NCBI RefSeq assembly: GCF_001748225.1
Contig: NZ_BDFE01000015.1
Location: 297,437 to 361,436, forward strand
Origin: Desulfoplanes formicivorans
GTDB lineage: Bacteria > Desulfobacterota > Desulfovibrionia > Desulfovibrionales > Desulfomicrobiaceae
Direction of reading: 5' to 3'
DNA length: 64,000 nucleotides
Shown here: positions 18,577 through 26,572 of the stretch, one piece after another
Layout: each line of letters starts with the position of its first letter
Position numbering within the stretch: position 1 is the first letter of the stretch
Notes under the pieces: generated by a model
The model's database searches: none
The model's input: only the letters and a program-made list of their open reading frames with translations
What the model was told of the DNA's origin: nothing
Program-made: the position numbers and the translations under genes

Positions 18577-19158
18577 TTAGGCGAAATGGCCTTCCTGGAG
18601 AAGGGAGGCACGAGTGAACAGAGCCTCAAGGGTGTATCCTTCCAGGGCAAGGGCATCGGCTCCTCCTTGTTCGCGATCCAGAACACAGATGACCTGGGCA
18701 ACCTTGAGCCCCGCATCCTCTACACGTTTGCACGCGGTGATCAGACTTCCCCCAGTGGTGACCACATCCTCAAGCATGCACACCTGGTCACCCGGAGAAA
18801 AATTCTTCAATCCCTCCAGGTACTGGTTGGTGCCGTGTCCCTTGGAGGTCTTGCGCACAATAAATCCCGGCAGGGGCATGTTTCTTACCTGGGAAAGAAC
18901 ACTGACCGCAGACACCAGGGGATCGGCCCCAAGGGTCATTCCACCAACTCCCTGGATCCCTCCATGTCTGGCAATGATATCCAGGCACAGGTTGCCGATG
19001 AGCCAGCCCCCCTCTGGATGCAGGGCGGTCTGCTTGCAGTCAAAATAATAGTCGCTTTGCTGGCCCGAGGTGAGCACAAAGGAACCCTCCAAATAGGATT
19101 TTTCCAGAAGGAGCTCAGCCAGACGGGTACGCATGGACGTATTGGTATGGGTCATCAT
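18577..19158 (-). CDS. pyrE: Orotate phosphoribosyltransferase
   Basis: 193 aa. The PRPP-binding signature is VCMLEDVVTTGGSLITA, and the N-terminus carries LLEKSYLEGSFVLTSGQQSDYYFDCK. It adds PRPP to orotate to give OMP, the fifth step of pyrimidine synthesis. It lies 12 bp downstream of purB on the same strand and is likely co-transcribed. pyrB and pyrC are elsewhere in this window (38-40 kb). A second in-frame ATG one codon in is also possible. Confidence 0.96.
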   Translation of the reverse strand: MMTHTNTSMRTRLAELLLEKSYLEGSFVLTSGQQSDYYFDCKQTALHPEGGWLIGNLCLDIIARHGGIQGVGGMTLGADPLVSAVSVLSQVRNMPLPGFIVRKTSKGHGTNQYLEGLKNFSPGDQVCMLEDVVTTGGSLITACKRVEDAGLKVAQVICVLDREQGGADALALEGYTLEALFTRASLLQEGHFA

Positions 19159-19170
19159 GTACTCGAGAAG

Positions 19171-20475
19171 TTAGTGGCTTGAAGCATCAAACACCCGGGA
19201 AAAAATCATGTCTTCATGGCGCAGGTAATAGGAAGGATCAAAAACCCTGTCCATGACCTCGGCAGAAAGGAGTTCCTTCATGGCCGGGTCATTGCGGACG
19301 GTCTGGGGGAAAGAGATCTTGTTCTGCCAGCAATGCATGGCCAGTTTCTGGACCATTTCGTACCCTTTTTGTCGTTCCAGGCCGGCATCCACCAAAGCCA
19401 GCAAGACCCGCTGGGAAAAATAGATGTCAAAGGAGCCATGAAGATTGCGCTCCATATTTTCGGGAATGATCCGCAGATTGGTGACCAGCGTGTTCAGCCG
19501 GTGGAGCATATAATCGATAAGAATGGTTGAATCGGGCATGATGACCCGTTCTACAGAAGAATGGCTGATATCCCGCTCGTGCCACAGTCCGGTGTTCTCC
19601 ATGGCACTGACACTGTTGCTGCGAACGAGACGGGCCAGTCCGCACAGGTTTTCCGCGGAAATGGGATTCTTCTTGTGGGGCATGGCCGAAGACCCTTTCT
19701 GTCCCTTGGAAAATCCTTCCTCAACCTCCAAAACTTCTGTGCGCTGCAGATGTCTGAGCTCGATGCACAGTCGTTCGATGCCACCGGCAATGAGAGCCAG
19801 GGAGGTGAAGTACTGGGCGTAACGATCACGCTGGATGATCTGCGTGGACACGGGATCCACATGCAACCCGAGAAGATCGCAGGCAATGGCTTCCACCTGG
19901 GGGTCGAGCTGGGCATAGGTTCCTACGGCTCCGGAAATCTTGCCCACCTGGATATTCTCGAGGGCAGCCTTCCACCGTTTTTGATGGCGTTTGAACTCGG
20001 CGTAAAAACCCGCCATTTTCAAACCAAAACTGGTAGGTTCGGCATGGATGCCGTGTGTTCGGCCCATGACCATGCGTCCCTTGTTGTCCATGGCCTTTTT
20101 TTTCAGGGTGGCAAGGATCATGTCCAGATCACGGGCGATCTGTTCACCGGCCCGAACCAGAAGAATCCCGTTGGCCGTATCCACAATATCCGAGGAGGTA
20201 CACCCCAGATGAATGAACCGGGAGGCAGGTCCGACCTTTTCTTCCACAGCGGTCAAAAAGGCGATCACATCGTGCTTGGTGATCTGTTCCAGCTCCAGAA
20301 TCCGATTCACGTCAAAATCCGCCTTGTCGCGGATGACCTGCATTTCCTGTTGGGGAATACGTCCAAGACGTGTCCAGGCTTCGCATATGGCCAGCTCGAC
20401 TTCCAGCCAGACCCTGAATTTGTTTTCCAAAGTCCACAGGGAAGCCATTTCTTGGCGACTATATCTCTCTATCAT
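19171..20475 (-). CDS. purB: Adenylosuccinate lyase
   Basis: 434 aa, the usual length of the bacterial short form. It starts MIERYSRQEMASLW and carries the fumarase/aspartase signature GSSAMPHKKNP at about residue 263 with the flexible catalytic Ser. MGRTHGIHAEPTSFG supplies the conserved His. It acts twice in purine synthesis, cleaving SAICAR and adenylosuccinate. It leads a two-gene unit with pyrE. Confidence 0.97.
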   Translation of the reverse strand: MIERYSRQEMASLWTLENKFRVWLEVELAICEAWTRLGRIPQQEMQVIRDKADFDVNRILELEQITKHDVIAFLTAVEEKVGPASRFIHLGCTSSDIVDTANGILLVRAGEQIARDLDMILATLKKKAMDNKGRMVMGRTHGIHAEPTSFGLKMAGFYAEFKRHQKRWKAALENIQVGKISGAVGTYAQLDPQVEAIACDLLGLHVDPVSTQIIQRDRYAQYFTSLALIAGGIERLCIELRHLQRTEVLEVEEGFSKGQKGSSAMPHKKNPISAENLCGLARLVRSNSVSAMENTGLWHERDISHSSVERVIMPDSTILIDYMLHRLNTLVTNLRIIPENMERNLHGSFDIYFSQRVLLALVDAGLERQKGYEMVQKLAMHCWQNKISFPQTVRNDPAMKELLSAEVMDRVFDPSYYLRHEDMIFSRVFDASSH

Positions 20476-20525
20476 GATGGTTCCGTAGGTTGGTGAGCCG
20501 TGGCCGGCTCAACTTTCATGACTGC

Positions 20526-20549
20526 AAAAAAAAGGCAGCCGAAGCTGCC
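20526..20549 (-). terminator. Rho-independent terminator of the small basic-protein gene
   Basis: Read on the minus strand, a 6-bp GGCAGC/GCTGCC stem with a 4-nt loop is followed by eight T. It lies between the 36-aa ORF and purB and would end the small transcript before purB. Confidence 0.8.
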
Positions 20550-20714
20550 CTGCCCTGCATGGGGCACAAAACAAATGAAAACAGAAAGGGTATATATCAG
20601 AAATGACAGTATGTATTTCGGGACAAAAACCCTTGGGCGATTCGTGCATAACAATGATGCCTACCTGGTCTCTACGCATGTTCCTGTCCCCGGACATACT
20701 GAATCGTCCCTTCT

Positions 20715-20825
20715 TTATTTGCCGGCAGCCTCCTTGGCTTCCTTGATGCGCTGCTTGAGACGTTTTTCCCTGCGCTGACGACGTCGATCAAGTTCCTTTT
20801 TACGTTCGATTTTCTTGTGAGCCAT
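20715..20825 (-). CDS. Very small, highly basic conserved-type protein (36 aa)
   Basis: A short ORF with a strong ribosome-binding site (AGGAGG about 9 nt before the ATG) and its own downstream terminator. The 36-residue product begins MAHKKIERKKELDRRR and is about half Lys/Arg, with a predicted single charged helix. It resembles the short DUF6800-like proteins of Deltaproteobacteria, which have no assigned role. An RNA- or ribosome-associated function is conceivable from the charge only. The autonomous expression signals make it a real gene despite its size. Confidence 0.75.
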   Translation of the reverse strand: MAHKKIERKKELDRRRQRREKRLKQRIKEAKEAAGK

Positions 20826-20914
20826 GGTATGTAAGCCTCCTGAAGGTATTTTCTTGAAAAAGAAGTTGCATCAATAACCAAAGAAGGGCCGGCTTGTCCA
20901 GCAGTTCAACCTCC

Positions 20915-22024
20915 TCAGATTCTGATCAGCTCATACTGTCGCGTCCCCATGCCCAGGCTCTGGGCGTGTTCGAGCACATGCGTTCCGTCGGCATGGGGAT
21001 GAATGGCAGCGAACTTGTCCTCTCCAGGAAGGATGTCTGCAGGCAGTCGGCTTGGATGCAGACAGGGGGCCTGATTGACCAGGTCCAGACAGGCCTGGTC
21101 CAGGGCAACGGGATCATAGGAAACAGCCACACCCAGATCCGGACAGATGGAGGCGTCGGAAAATCCAGTGCAATCACATCCCGGTGAAACATGGGTGATG
21201 AAACTGACATGCAAGCAGGGGCGTTTGTGGGTTGCCACCACAGCGGCTGCGTATTCGGCCATGCGTTCGAGAAACACGCGAACATCCACCTTCCAGTTTA
21301 CGGTCAAACCCTGATGCCGGCATGCAGCAAGGCACGCAGCACACCCCACGCATTTTTCCGGATCCAGGGCGATTTTGCCGTTTTCCAGCACCTGCAGGGC
21401 CCCGGGTTGACAGACCGAAACGCATGCCTTGCATCCCGTGCAATGATCGGTGTTTACCAGGGGTCCCATGCCGCAATGCTGCTGCATCTTTCCCTTGCGG
21501 GTGGCACATCCCATGCCCAGATTTTTGATGGCTCCGCCGAACCCAGCCAGATCATGTCCCTTGAAATGGTTCAGGGTCACAAGCATGTCCGCGTCAACAA
21601 TGTCACCGGCCAGAAAACAGGTGTCAAAATGAACGCCCGGGCAGGGGACCTCCCGTTCATTATTGCTTTTCAGACCATCAGCAATAATGACGGGTGCTCC
21701 TGTCACATGGGGCGTGAAACCGTGTTTTTCCGCCCGAAGGTGATGGGACACGGATTCGCCTCGTTCTCCCGTGTACAGGGTGTTGGTATCTGTCAGAAAG
21801 GGGATGCCGCCTGCCTTGCGAATGAATTCGACCAGAGGAGCCACCATAAGAGGGGATATGAACCCCGTTGTTCCGGCTTCGCCAAAATGCATCTTCAGGG
21901 CGGTGAGACTCCCCGGGTCAATGTGTTTGCCCAGGCCTGCTGTTTTGAGCAGCTTTTTCATTCTGAGGTGGAAAGGCATTTTTCGGCTGGTTGCCAGATT
22001 CCAGAAGATGACGTTACTGGCCAT
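20915..22024 (-). CDS. DUF362 protein with two [4Fe-4S] ferredoxin motifs
   Basis: 369 aa. The N-terminal DUF362 domain runs to about residue 180 (LKMHFGEAGTTGFISP; NHFKGHDLAGFGGAIKNLGMGCA). Two tandem ferredoxin clusters follow at about 190-235: CTGCKACVSVCQPGAL and CVGCAACLAACRHQGL. The C-terminal part continues the DUF362 domain (DASICPDLGVAVSYDPVALD). Family members are cytoplasmic iron-sulfur proteins of unknown electron partner, common in anaerobes. The ATG at 22024 has AAGGA about 7 nt upstream. Transcribed alone. Confidence 0.85.
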   Translation of the reverse strand: MASNVIFWNLATSRKMPFHLRMKKLLKTAGLGKHIDPGSLTALKMHFGEAGTTGFISPLMVAPLVEFIRKAGGIPFLTDTNTLYTGERGESVSHHLRAEKHGFTPHVTGAPVIIADGLKSNNEREVPCPGVHFDTCFLAGDIVDADMLVTLNHFKGHDLAGFGGAIKNLGMGCATRKGKMQQHCGMGPLVNTDHCTGCKACVSVCQPGALQVLENGKIALDPEKCVGCAACLAACRHQGLTVNWKVDVRVFLERMAEYAAAVVATHKRPCLHVSFITHVSPGCDCTGFSDASICPDLGVAVSYDPVALDQACLDLVNQAPCLHPSRLPADILPGEDKFAAIHPHADGTHVLEHAQSLGMGTRQYELIRI

Positions 22025-22393
22025 GATGGTTTCCTTGTGTTGAAAGGGAGTTTGCTATTCGGGAACAGGTTGTTGTGTTGTTATTATAAAAGAAGTTTTT
22101 TGATAATAAGAAATAATAGGGGGTGTAGGTTTGTTCCTAAGTTCGATAACTTGTTTGAATCAAATATTTTTTTATGGTATTTTTTAGCAACGATCAAGGA
22201 ACGAATGAACAGGTGGGGGCAGGATGTGCATTCAAGCGACATATTGGAACACACAAGGAATAAAATAATCCACAGATTGTTCTTAAGTTTTTAATCTATT
22301 GAAATAATGTGATATATGAAAAAAACACCCATTTGATCCCAACAGCTGAACCGGGTAATTTCTGCTGATGGATGAACGTTTGCAGGAGGCACT
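22025..22393. other. AT-rich divergent intergenic region (369 bp)
   Basis: Between the DUF362 gene (minus) and the thioesterase gene (plus), so promoters for both should lie here. I see long A/T runs around 22080-22180 and one isolated near-DnaA-box (AATCCACA at about 22268). I see no clear -35/-10 pair, repeat or small gene. Confidence 0.5.
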
Positions 22394-22780
22394 ATGAACA
22401 CATTCACCATGGTCAGGCCCGAACATCTCAATCACCACGGTTACCTGTTCGGGGGGAGCATGCTCAAGTGGGTTGACGAGTATGCATGGCTCGTGGCGGC
22501 TCGTGATTTTCCCGGGTGTACCCTGGTGACCCGGGGCATGGATCGGATTGTTTTTTCCAAACAGGTGAAAAACGGTTCCATTCTCCGATTTTCCATTCTT
22601 CCCTGGAAACAGGGCAATACCTCGGTGACCTATGCGGTGGAGGTCCATGCGGACAGTCCCGGAGCCATGCAGGAGGAACTTGTTTTTTCCACCCATGTCA
22701 CCTTTGTCCGGATTGATGAAGATGGTCACAAGACCGCACTTCCCAAGCGCGAAACCTACCGATCCATGGAAACGTCATGA
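22394..22780 (+). CDS. Acyl-CoA thioesterase, hotdog fold (YciA/BACH type)
   Basis: 128 aa. It has the N-terminal hotdog motif NHHGYLFGGSMLKWVDEYA, with the catalytic Asp in KWVDE at about residue 28, followed by RIVFSKQVKNGSILR. It hydrolyses acyl-CoA to free acid and CoA; chain specificity cannot be read. GCAGGAGG precedes the ATG. The stop overlaps the dus start by four bases (ATGA), so the two are translationally coupled. Confidence 0.88.
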   Translation: MNTFTMVRPEHLNHHGYLFGGSMLKWVDEYAWLVAARDFPGCTLVTRGMDRIVFSKQVKNGSILRFSILPWKQGNTSVTYAVEVHADSPGAMQEELVFSTHVTFVRIDEDGHKTALPKRETYRSMETS

Positions 22781-23802
22781 GTGCCCGGTTTGTACAATGG
22801 CTGCGTTCTGATTGGACCATCGGCCACAAGACCGTTCACGGCCGTTTGGTCCTGGCTCCCATGTCCAAGCTCGGGCATGTGGCCTTTCGCGAACTTGTGG
22901 CCGGGTACGGCGGATACGGTCTACTGTTCTCGGAAATGTGCAGTGCCCGGGCCCTGCCTACGGCCAATCCCGATGTTTCTCCCTGTTTTCGATGGCGAAC
23001 AAGTGAATTGCCGCATCTGGTCTGTCAGATTTTCGGTTCAGATCCCCAGGACATGGTTTTGGCTGCCCAGCGCATCCAGAAGGAAGGATTTTTCGGTGTG
23101 GACATGAACATGGGCTGTTCCGTATCCGGGATATGCAAGCACGGGTGCGGTGCAGACCTGCTCAATCATCCGGATGTGGCCGTTGCCATGGTGCGTGAGG
23201 TCAAAAGGGCCGTGTCCATTCCCGTATGTGTGAAGTACAGAACCGGCTGGAAGGATGACCCGGATTTTGCCGTGGACATGGCCAAAAGGTTTGAGGATGC
23301 CGGAGCTGATTGTCTGACCTTTCATCCCCGAGTGGCTCCGGACAGACGCTCACGTCCCCCAAAGTGGGAGTATATCGGTCGTGTCAAGCAGGCCGTGTCC
23401 ATTCCTGTTCTGGGCAACGGCAATGTGTTTACCCTTGAAGATTGCCGGAAGATGGTGGAACAAACAGGATGTGACGGTGTGGCCCTGGGTCGAATGGCCA
23501 TTGCCCGGCCGTGGATCTTTGCCCAGTGGACCGGAAGGCTTGAACCGGATGATGATATTTTTTACCAGGCCGCCCTCAACCTTGTGGACCTGCTGGAAAC
23601 CCATTTTGGAGAGGATATGGGATTGCGCTATTTCAAGAAATATTCCCAATATCTGGCCGCCAATTTCGTGTATGGCCATACCATCTGGCCCCGGCTGTGG
23701 AAAGGGAACAGCCTGGATGCGGTGCGGGAAAACATCAGAAACTATCTGCATTCGTGTCCGGCCCTGTCTTCACGACCAAGTCTGTACATGTTTACCACCT
23801 GA
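22777..23802 (+). CDS. tRNA-dihydrouridine synthase (Dus family)
   Basis: 341 aa TIM-barrel flavoprotein. It has LAPMSKLGHVAFRELV at the N-terminus and DMNMGCSVSGICKHGCGADLL, where the catalytic Cys normally sits in GCP. FHPRVAPDRRSRPPKW and the FMN phosphate-binding VLGNGNVFTLEDC and TGCDGVALGRMA follow. It reduces uridines in the tRNA D loop with NAD(P)H. The central motif has Ser in place of Pro after the catalytic Cys and extra Cys residues, so I do not assign DusA, B or C. Coupled to the thioesterase gene by ATGA overlap. Confidence 0.9.
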   Translation: MSARFVQWLRSDWTIGHKTVHGRLVLAPMSKLGHVAFRELVAGYGGYGLLFSEMCSARALPTANPDVSPCFRWRTSELPHLVCQIFGSDPQDMVLAAQRIQKEGFFGVDMNMGCSVSGICKHGCGADLLNHPDVAVAMVREVKRAVSIPVCVKYRTGWKDDPDFAVDMAKRFEDAGADCLTFHPRVAPDRRSRPPKWEYIGRVKQAVSIPVLGNGNVFTLEDCRKMVEQTGCDGVALGRMAIARPWIFAQWTGRLEPDDDIFYQAALNLVDLLETHFGEDMGLRYFKKYSQYLAANFVYGHTIWPRLWKGNSLDAVRENIRNYLHSCPALSSRPSLYMFTT

Positions 23803-23852
23803 TGCAGGGATCAGGTGGCATCCGTGGCGCCATATACTTGAAGGAGAAGAGC

Positions 23853-24572
23853 ATGGAAAACAAGGATCATGGAAGCGCGTTGGTTCTGGGCGTATGTCTG
23901 ATCATCGGTTTGTGCGGTTTGGGATATGTTCTTGGGAATGCGGCCCTGCAAGTCAAGGAATTGGAGCGCACGGTCCGGGTCAAGGGACTTTCCGAGCGGG
24001 AATACAAGGCCGATGTGGTTATCTGGCCCATCCAGTTTACCGAGGCGAGCAACAACCTGGAAGAACTGTACGAATCTCTGGAAGCAGGCACAGCCAAGAT
24101 CACCCGTTTTTTGGAGAACAAGGGGGTCAAGGCCGGTGATATTTCCCTGTCCGCACCCTCCATCACCGACAAATCGGCACAAAGTTACAGTGATTCCAGG
24201 CAGGCTCCCTTTCGGTACACTGCCGTGCAGAACGTGACCGTATACTCCCGTGATGTCCCCCTGGTCCGGTCCCTCATGACCCAACTGGGAGAACTGGGAA
24301 AACAGGGGATCGCGTTCACCGGCGGGGGGTATGACTATCAGACCGAGTATCTTTTTACCCAATTGAATCAGGTCAAGCCCGACATGATCAAGGAAGCCAC
24401 TACCAAGGCCCGGGAAGTGGCCCTCAAGTTTGCCGAGGACTCCAAAAGCCGTTTGGGCAAGATCAAACGGGCTTCACAGGGGCAGTTCTCCATTACCCCA
24501 AGGGACAGGAACAACCCGCATATCAAGCGGGTCCGTGTGGTTTCCACTGTGGAATATTATTTGTCGGATTGA
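23853..24572 (+). CDS. SIMPL-domain (DUF541) periplasmic protein
   Basis: 239 aa. A hydrophobic N-terminal signal or anchor (LVLGVCLIIGLCGLGYVLG, residues 10-28) is followed by a SIMPL/DUF541 domain (VRVKGLSEREYKADVVIWPIQF near 42-63; LFTQLNQVKPDMIKEATTKAREVA). Members are exported and of unclear role, linked in some bacteria to oxidative-stress tolerance. AAGGAGAAGAGC precedes the ATG at 23853. Longer frames overlap dus and are not credible. Separated from dus by 50 bp and probably in the same operon. Confidence 0.85.
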   Translation: MENKDHGSALVLGVCLIIGLCGLGYVLGNAALQVKELERTVRVKGLSEREYKADVVIWPIQFTEASNNLEELYESLEAGTAKITRFLENKGVKAGDISLSAPSITDKSAQSYSDSRQAPFRYTAVQNVTVYSRDVPLVRSLMTQLGELGKQGIAFTGGGYDYQTEYLFTQLNQVKPDMIKEATTKAREVALKFAEDSKSRLGKIKRASQGQFSITPRDRNNPHIKRVRVVSTVEYYLSD

Positions 24573-24752
24573 TGGTGCAACACGTTGTGCCGACTTCTCA
24601 TGCCAGGAGCGTGGTCGGATGGCTGGAATCTGTATGCGCAGGCATGGCATCTCAGTTTTCCATCTGTTAAAAGATCCTGGAGCAGCATGTTCGTATGTGG
24701 ATCCGAAAGAGCAGACAATTGTTGTCAACAAGGATGCAAAAGGGATGATGGC

Positions 24753-25568
24753 ATGGCGTACAAACATGTGATGCGTGAAGCGCCTTTGGTTTTTCTCCTC
24801 ACGGATTTCGGGATTCGTGATCCCTATGTGGCCCAGATGAAGGCGGTTATCCTGAGTCATGCTCCGAAAGCGCATATTGTGGATTACACCCATCATGTCA
24901 GGCCGTTTGACATAGTGCAGGCCGGATTTTTCCTCTGGTCCGGATTTGCTTATTTTCCCCAGGGCAGCGTGATTGTTGCGGTGGTTGATCCCGGGGTGGG
25001 CACAACCAGGCGGATTGTTCTTGTTGCCTACCACAACAGGATCATCATTGCTCCGGACAATGGCCTGACCGGTTTGCTGTTGCCCGAGGATGGCCGGGGA
25101 GTCAGGGTTTTTGCTGCTCATGTTGACCAGGCTGCCACAAGCCGGACTTTTCATGGCAGGGACGTATTTGCCCCCTTGGCGGCCAGGGTAATCAATGGTG
25201 AAAGGCTGGAAACCCTGGGGGAAGAGATACCGCCAGCATCGCTTGAGCGCTCGACATGGGCCGATTCAGGAAGACAGGGAAACAGGATATGGACCCATGT
25301 TCTGCATGTGGACGGGTTTGGCAATTGTCTGCTTGGTCTGTGCATCAACCAGTGGGAAGGAGTATTGGGAAAGGTACGGGTCCTGAAAGGGCATCCATGG
25401 GGAGAGGGGGTGATCCCGGTTGCGACCTACAATGATTTGCAGCCCGGGCAAACAGGCATTCTTGCAGGTAGTCAGGGTGTTTACGAACTCTGTATGTGCC
25501 AGAGCAGTGCGGCCAGGGCGTTGCATCTAAAGCCTGGCAACCGGGTGGAATTGGAGGTGATCTCCTGA
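24753..25568 (+). CDS. S-adenosyl-L-methionine hydroxide adenosyltransferase family protein (DUF62)
   Basis: 271 aa. It has LLTDFGIRDPYVAQMKAV near residue 14, VVDPGVGTTRR and APDNGLTG of the fluorinase/chlorinase fold, and HGRDVFAPLAARV before the C-terminal domain. Without halogenase features, the usual activity is hydrolysis of SAM to adenosine and methionine using an activated water. The start at 24753 has AGGGA 7 nt upstream; a second ATG six codons on (MREAPLVFL) is possible. The 180 bp upstream of it hold no gene I recognise. Converges on truA. Confidence 0.88.
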   Translation: MAYKHVMREAPLVFLLTDFGIRDPYVAQMKAVILSHAPKAHIVDYTHHVRPFDIVQAGFFLWSGFAYFPQGSVIVAVVDPGVGTTRRIVLVAYHNRIIIAPDNGLTGLLLPEDGRGVRVFAAHVDQAATSRTFHGRDVFAPLAARVINGERLETLGEEIPPASLERSTWADSGRQGNRIWTHVLHVDGFGNCLLGLCINQWEGVLGKVRVLKGHPWGEGVIPVATYNDLQPGQTGILAGSQGVYELCMCQSSAARALHLKPGNRVELEVIS

Positions 25569-25577
25569 ACAGGCAGG

Positions 25578-26393
25578 CTATTTTTTGTCCTGGGGATATT
25601 CCACATATTCCAGGCAGAGGCCCTTGGCCGGTGCCGTAGCCGGAGCCAGGGAGCGATCCCGAGCTTCCAGTATTTCCTTGGCCTGCTCGGGAGACAGCTT
25701 GCCGCGTCCAACCTGATAGAGCAGGCCGACCATGTTTCTGACCATCTGTTTGAGAAATCCATTGGCCGAAAAGGTCCATACCTGTTCGTGGTCGGTGATT
25801 CCCGAAGATCTCTCTATGCGGGTTATGGTGCGGATGGTGGACTGAACGTCCGTGCCCAGATTCTGAAAGCTCTTGAAGTCGTGCTGCCCAACGAGATACG
25901 CGGCAGCCCTGTCCATGGCCTGAAAATCCAGGGGACCGGTATCCCACACGTAGCGCCTGCGCTGGGGCAGCACATAGTCCGGGTTGGTCCACATGGTGTA
26001 GGAATAGGTCTTGGAAAGGCAGGAATACCGGGCATGGAAATCAAAGCCCACGTTGGCAACCTCAAGAATCCGCACAGACCGGGGGAGCATGGCATTAAGG
26101 GCCTTATGCCAGGGAATGTGGGTTCGATCTGCGAGAATATCCACATGGGCCACCTGTCCCAGGGCATGGACCCCGGAATCGGTCCGTCCTGAGCCGAAGA
26201 TCCGGGTGGGGCGGCCACAGAGAACGGAAAGATGCGTTTCCAGGCATTCCTGAATGCTCGGCTGGCCTTTCTGGATCTGCCACCCGCAAAAATCAGTGCC
26301 TTCGTAGGCAATGGTCAGGCGAATTCTTTTAAGTGCGCAGTACTCAGGAGGCAGTGCGCAGAGTTCATGGTGGCGTTTTTGTTTACTGCCCAT
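25578..26393 (-). CDS. truA: tRNA pseudouridine synthase A, N-terminus supplied by a repeat element
   Basis: 271 aa from the ATG at 26393. Conserved sequence begins at about residue 22 (RIRLTIAYEGTDFCGWQIQ), with the catalytic Asp in FGSGRTDSGVHALGQ and KTYSYTMW later. It makes pseudouridine at positions 38-40 of the tRNA anticodon stem. Between this ATG and the conserved part there is no other ATG, GTG or TTG in frame, and those 21 codons coincide with foldback repeat copy A. The extra N-terminal residues (MGSKQKRHHELC...) are therefore repeat-encoded, or translation starts at a non-standard codon near 26325. AGG lies 6 nt before the ATG. Confidence 0.93.
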   Translation of the reverse strand: MGSKQKRHHELCALPPEYCALKRIRLTIAYEGTDFCGWQIQKGQPSIQECLETHLSVLCGRPTRIFGSGRTDSGVHALGQVAHVDILADRTHIPWHKALNAMLPRSVRILEVANVGFDFHARYSCLSKTYSYTMWTNPDYVLPQRRRYVWDTGPLDFQAMDRAAAYLVGQHDFKSFQNLGTDVQSTIRTITRIERSSGITDHEQVWTFSANGFLKQMVRNMVGLLYQVGRGKLSPEQAKEILEARDRSLAPATAPAKGLCLEYVEYPQDKK

Positions 26394-26410
26394 TGTGACC
26401 TGTGCACTTA
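26331..26410. repeat. Foldback heptad-repeat element, copy A
   Basis: The left arm (26331-26362) and right arm (26385-26410) are reverse complements in outline. Both are built from 7-nt units close to ACTGYGY and end in ACTT at the outer edge. It overlaps the 5' end of truA and is about 80% similar over its left half to copy B, 80 bp away in the same orientation. Confidence 0.75.
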
Positions 26411-26491
26411 TTTGTTATTTTATTATTATTTCGTAAAAAAACTATGTCATTATGGATAATAGTCAGACGTGTTCGATGCATGATGGTTTTT

Positions 26492-26570
26492 AAGTGCGCA
26501 GTACGCATGAGGCAGTGCGCATGATGGTGTTTTTCTTCACTGCGTACTGTGCCCTGTGTACTGCGCACTT
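26492..26570. repeat. Foldback heptad-repeat element, copy B
   Basis: The outer 13 bp are a perfect inverted repeat (26492-26504 with 26558-26570), and the inner arms match imperfectly. The right arm reads as heptads ACTGCGT, ACTGTGC, CCTGTGT, ACTGCGC, then ACTT and a T-run. It ends 2 bp before the stop codon of the ClC gene, so it can fold into a hairpin directly downstream of that stop. Confidence 0.8.
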
Positions 26571-26572
26571 TT

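Noticed and set aside
19561..20496. Long open frame opposite purB, and similar frames opposite DUF362 (21191-22294)
   Set aside because: No family resemblance or ribosome-binding site; the sense genes are well conserved.
26331..26570. Heptad arrays as a small CRISPR
   Set aside because: The unit is 7 nt, degenerate and inverted; there are no constant repeats with spacers and no cas gene.
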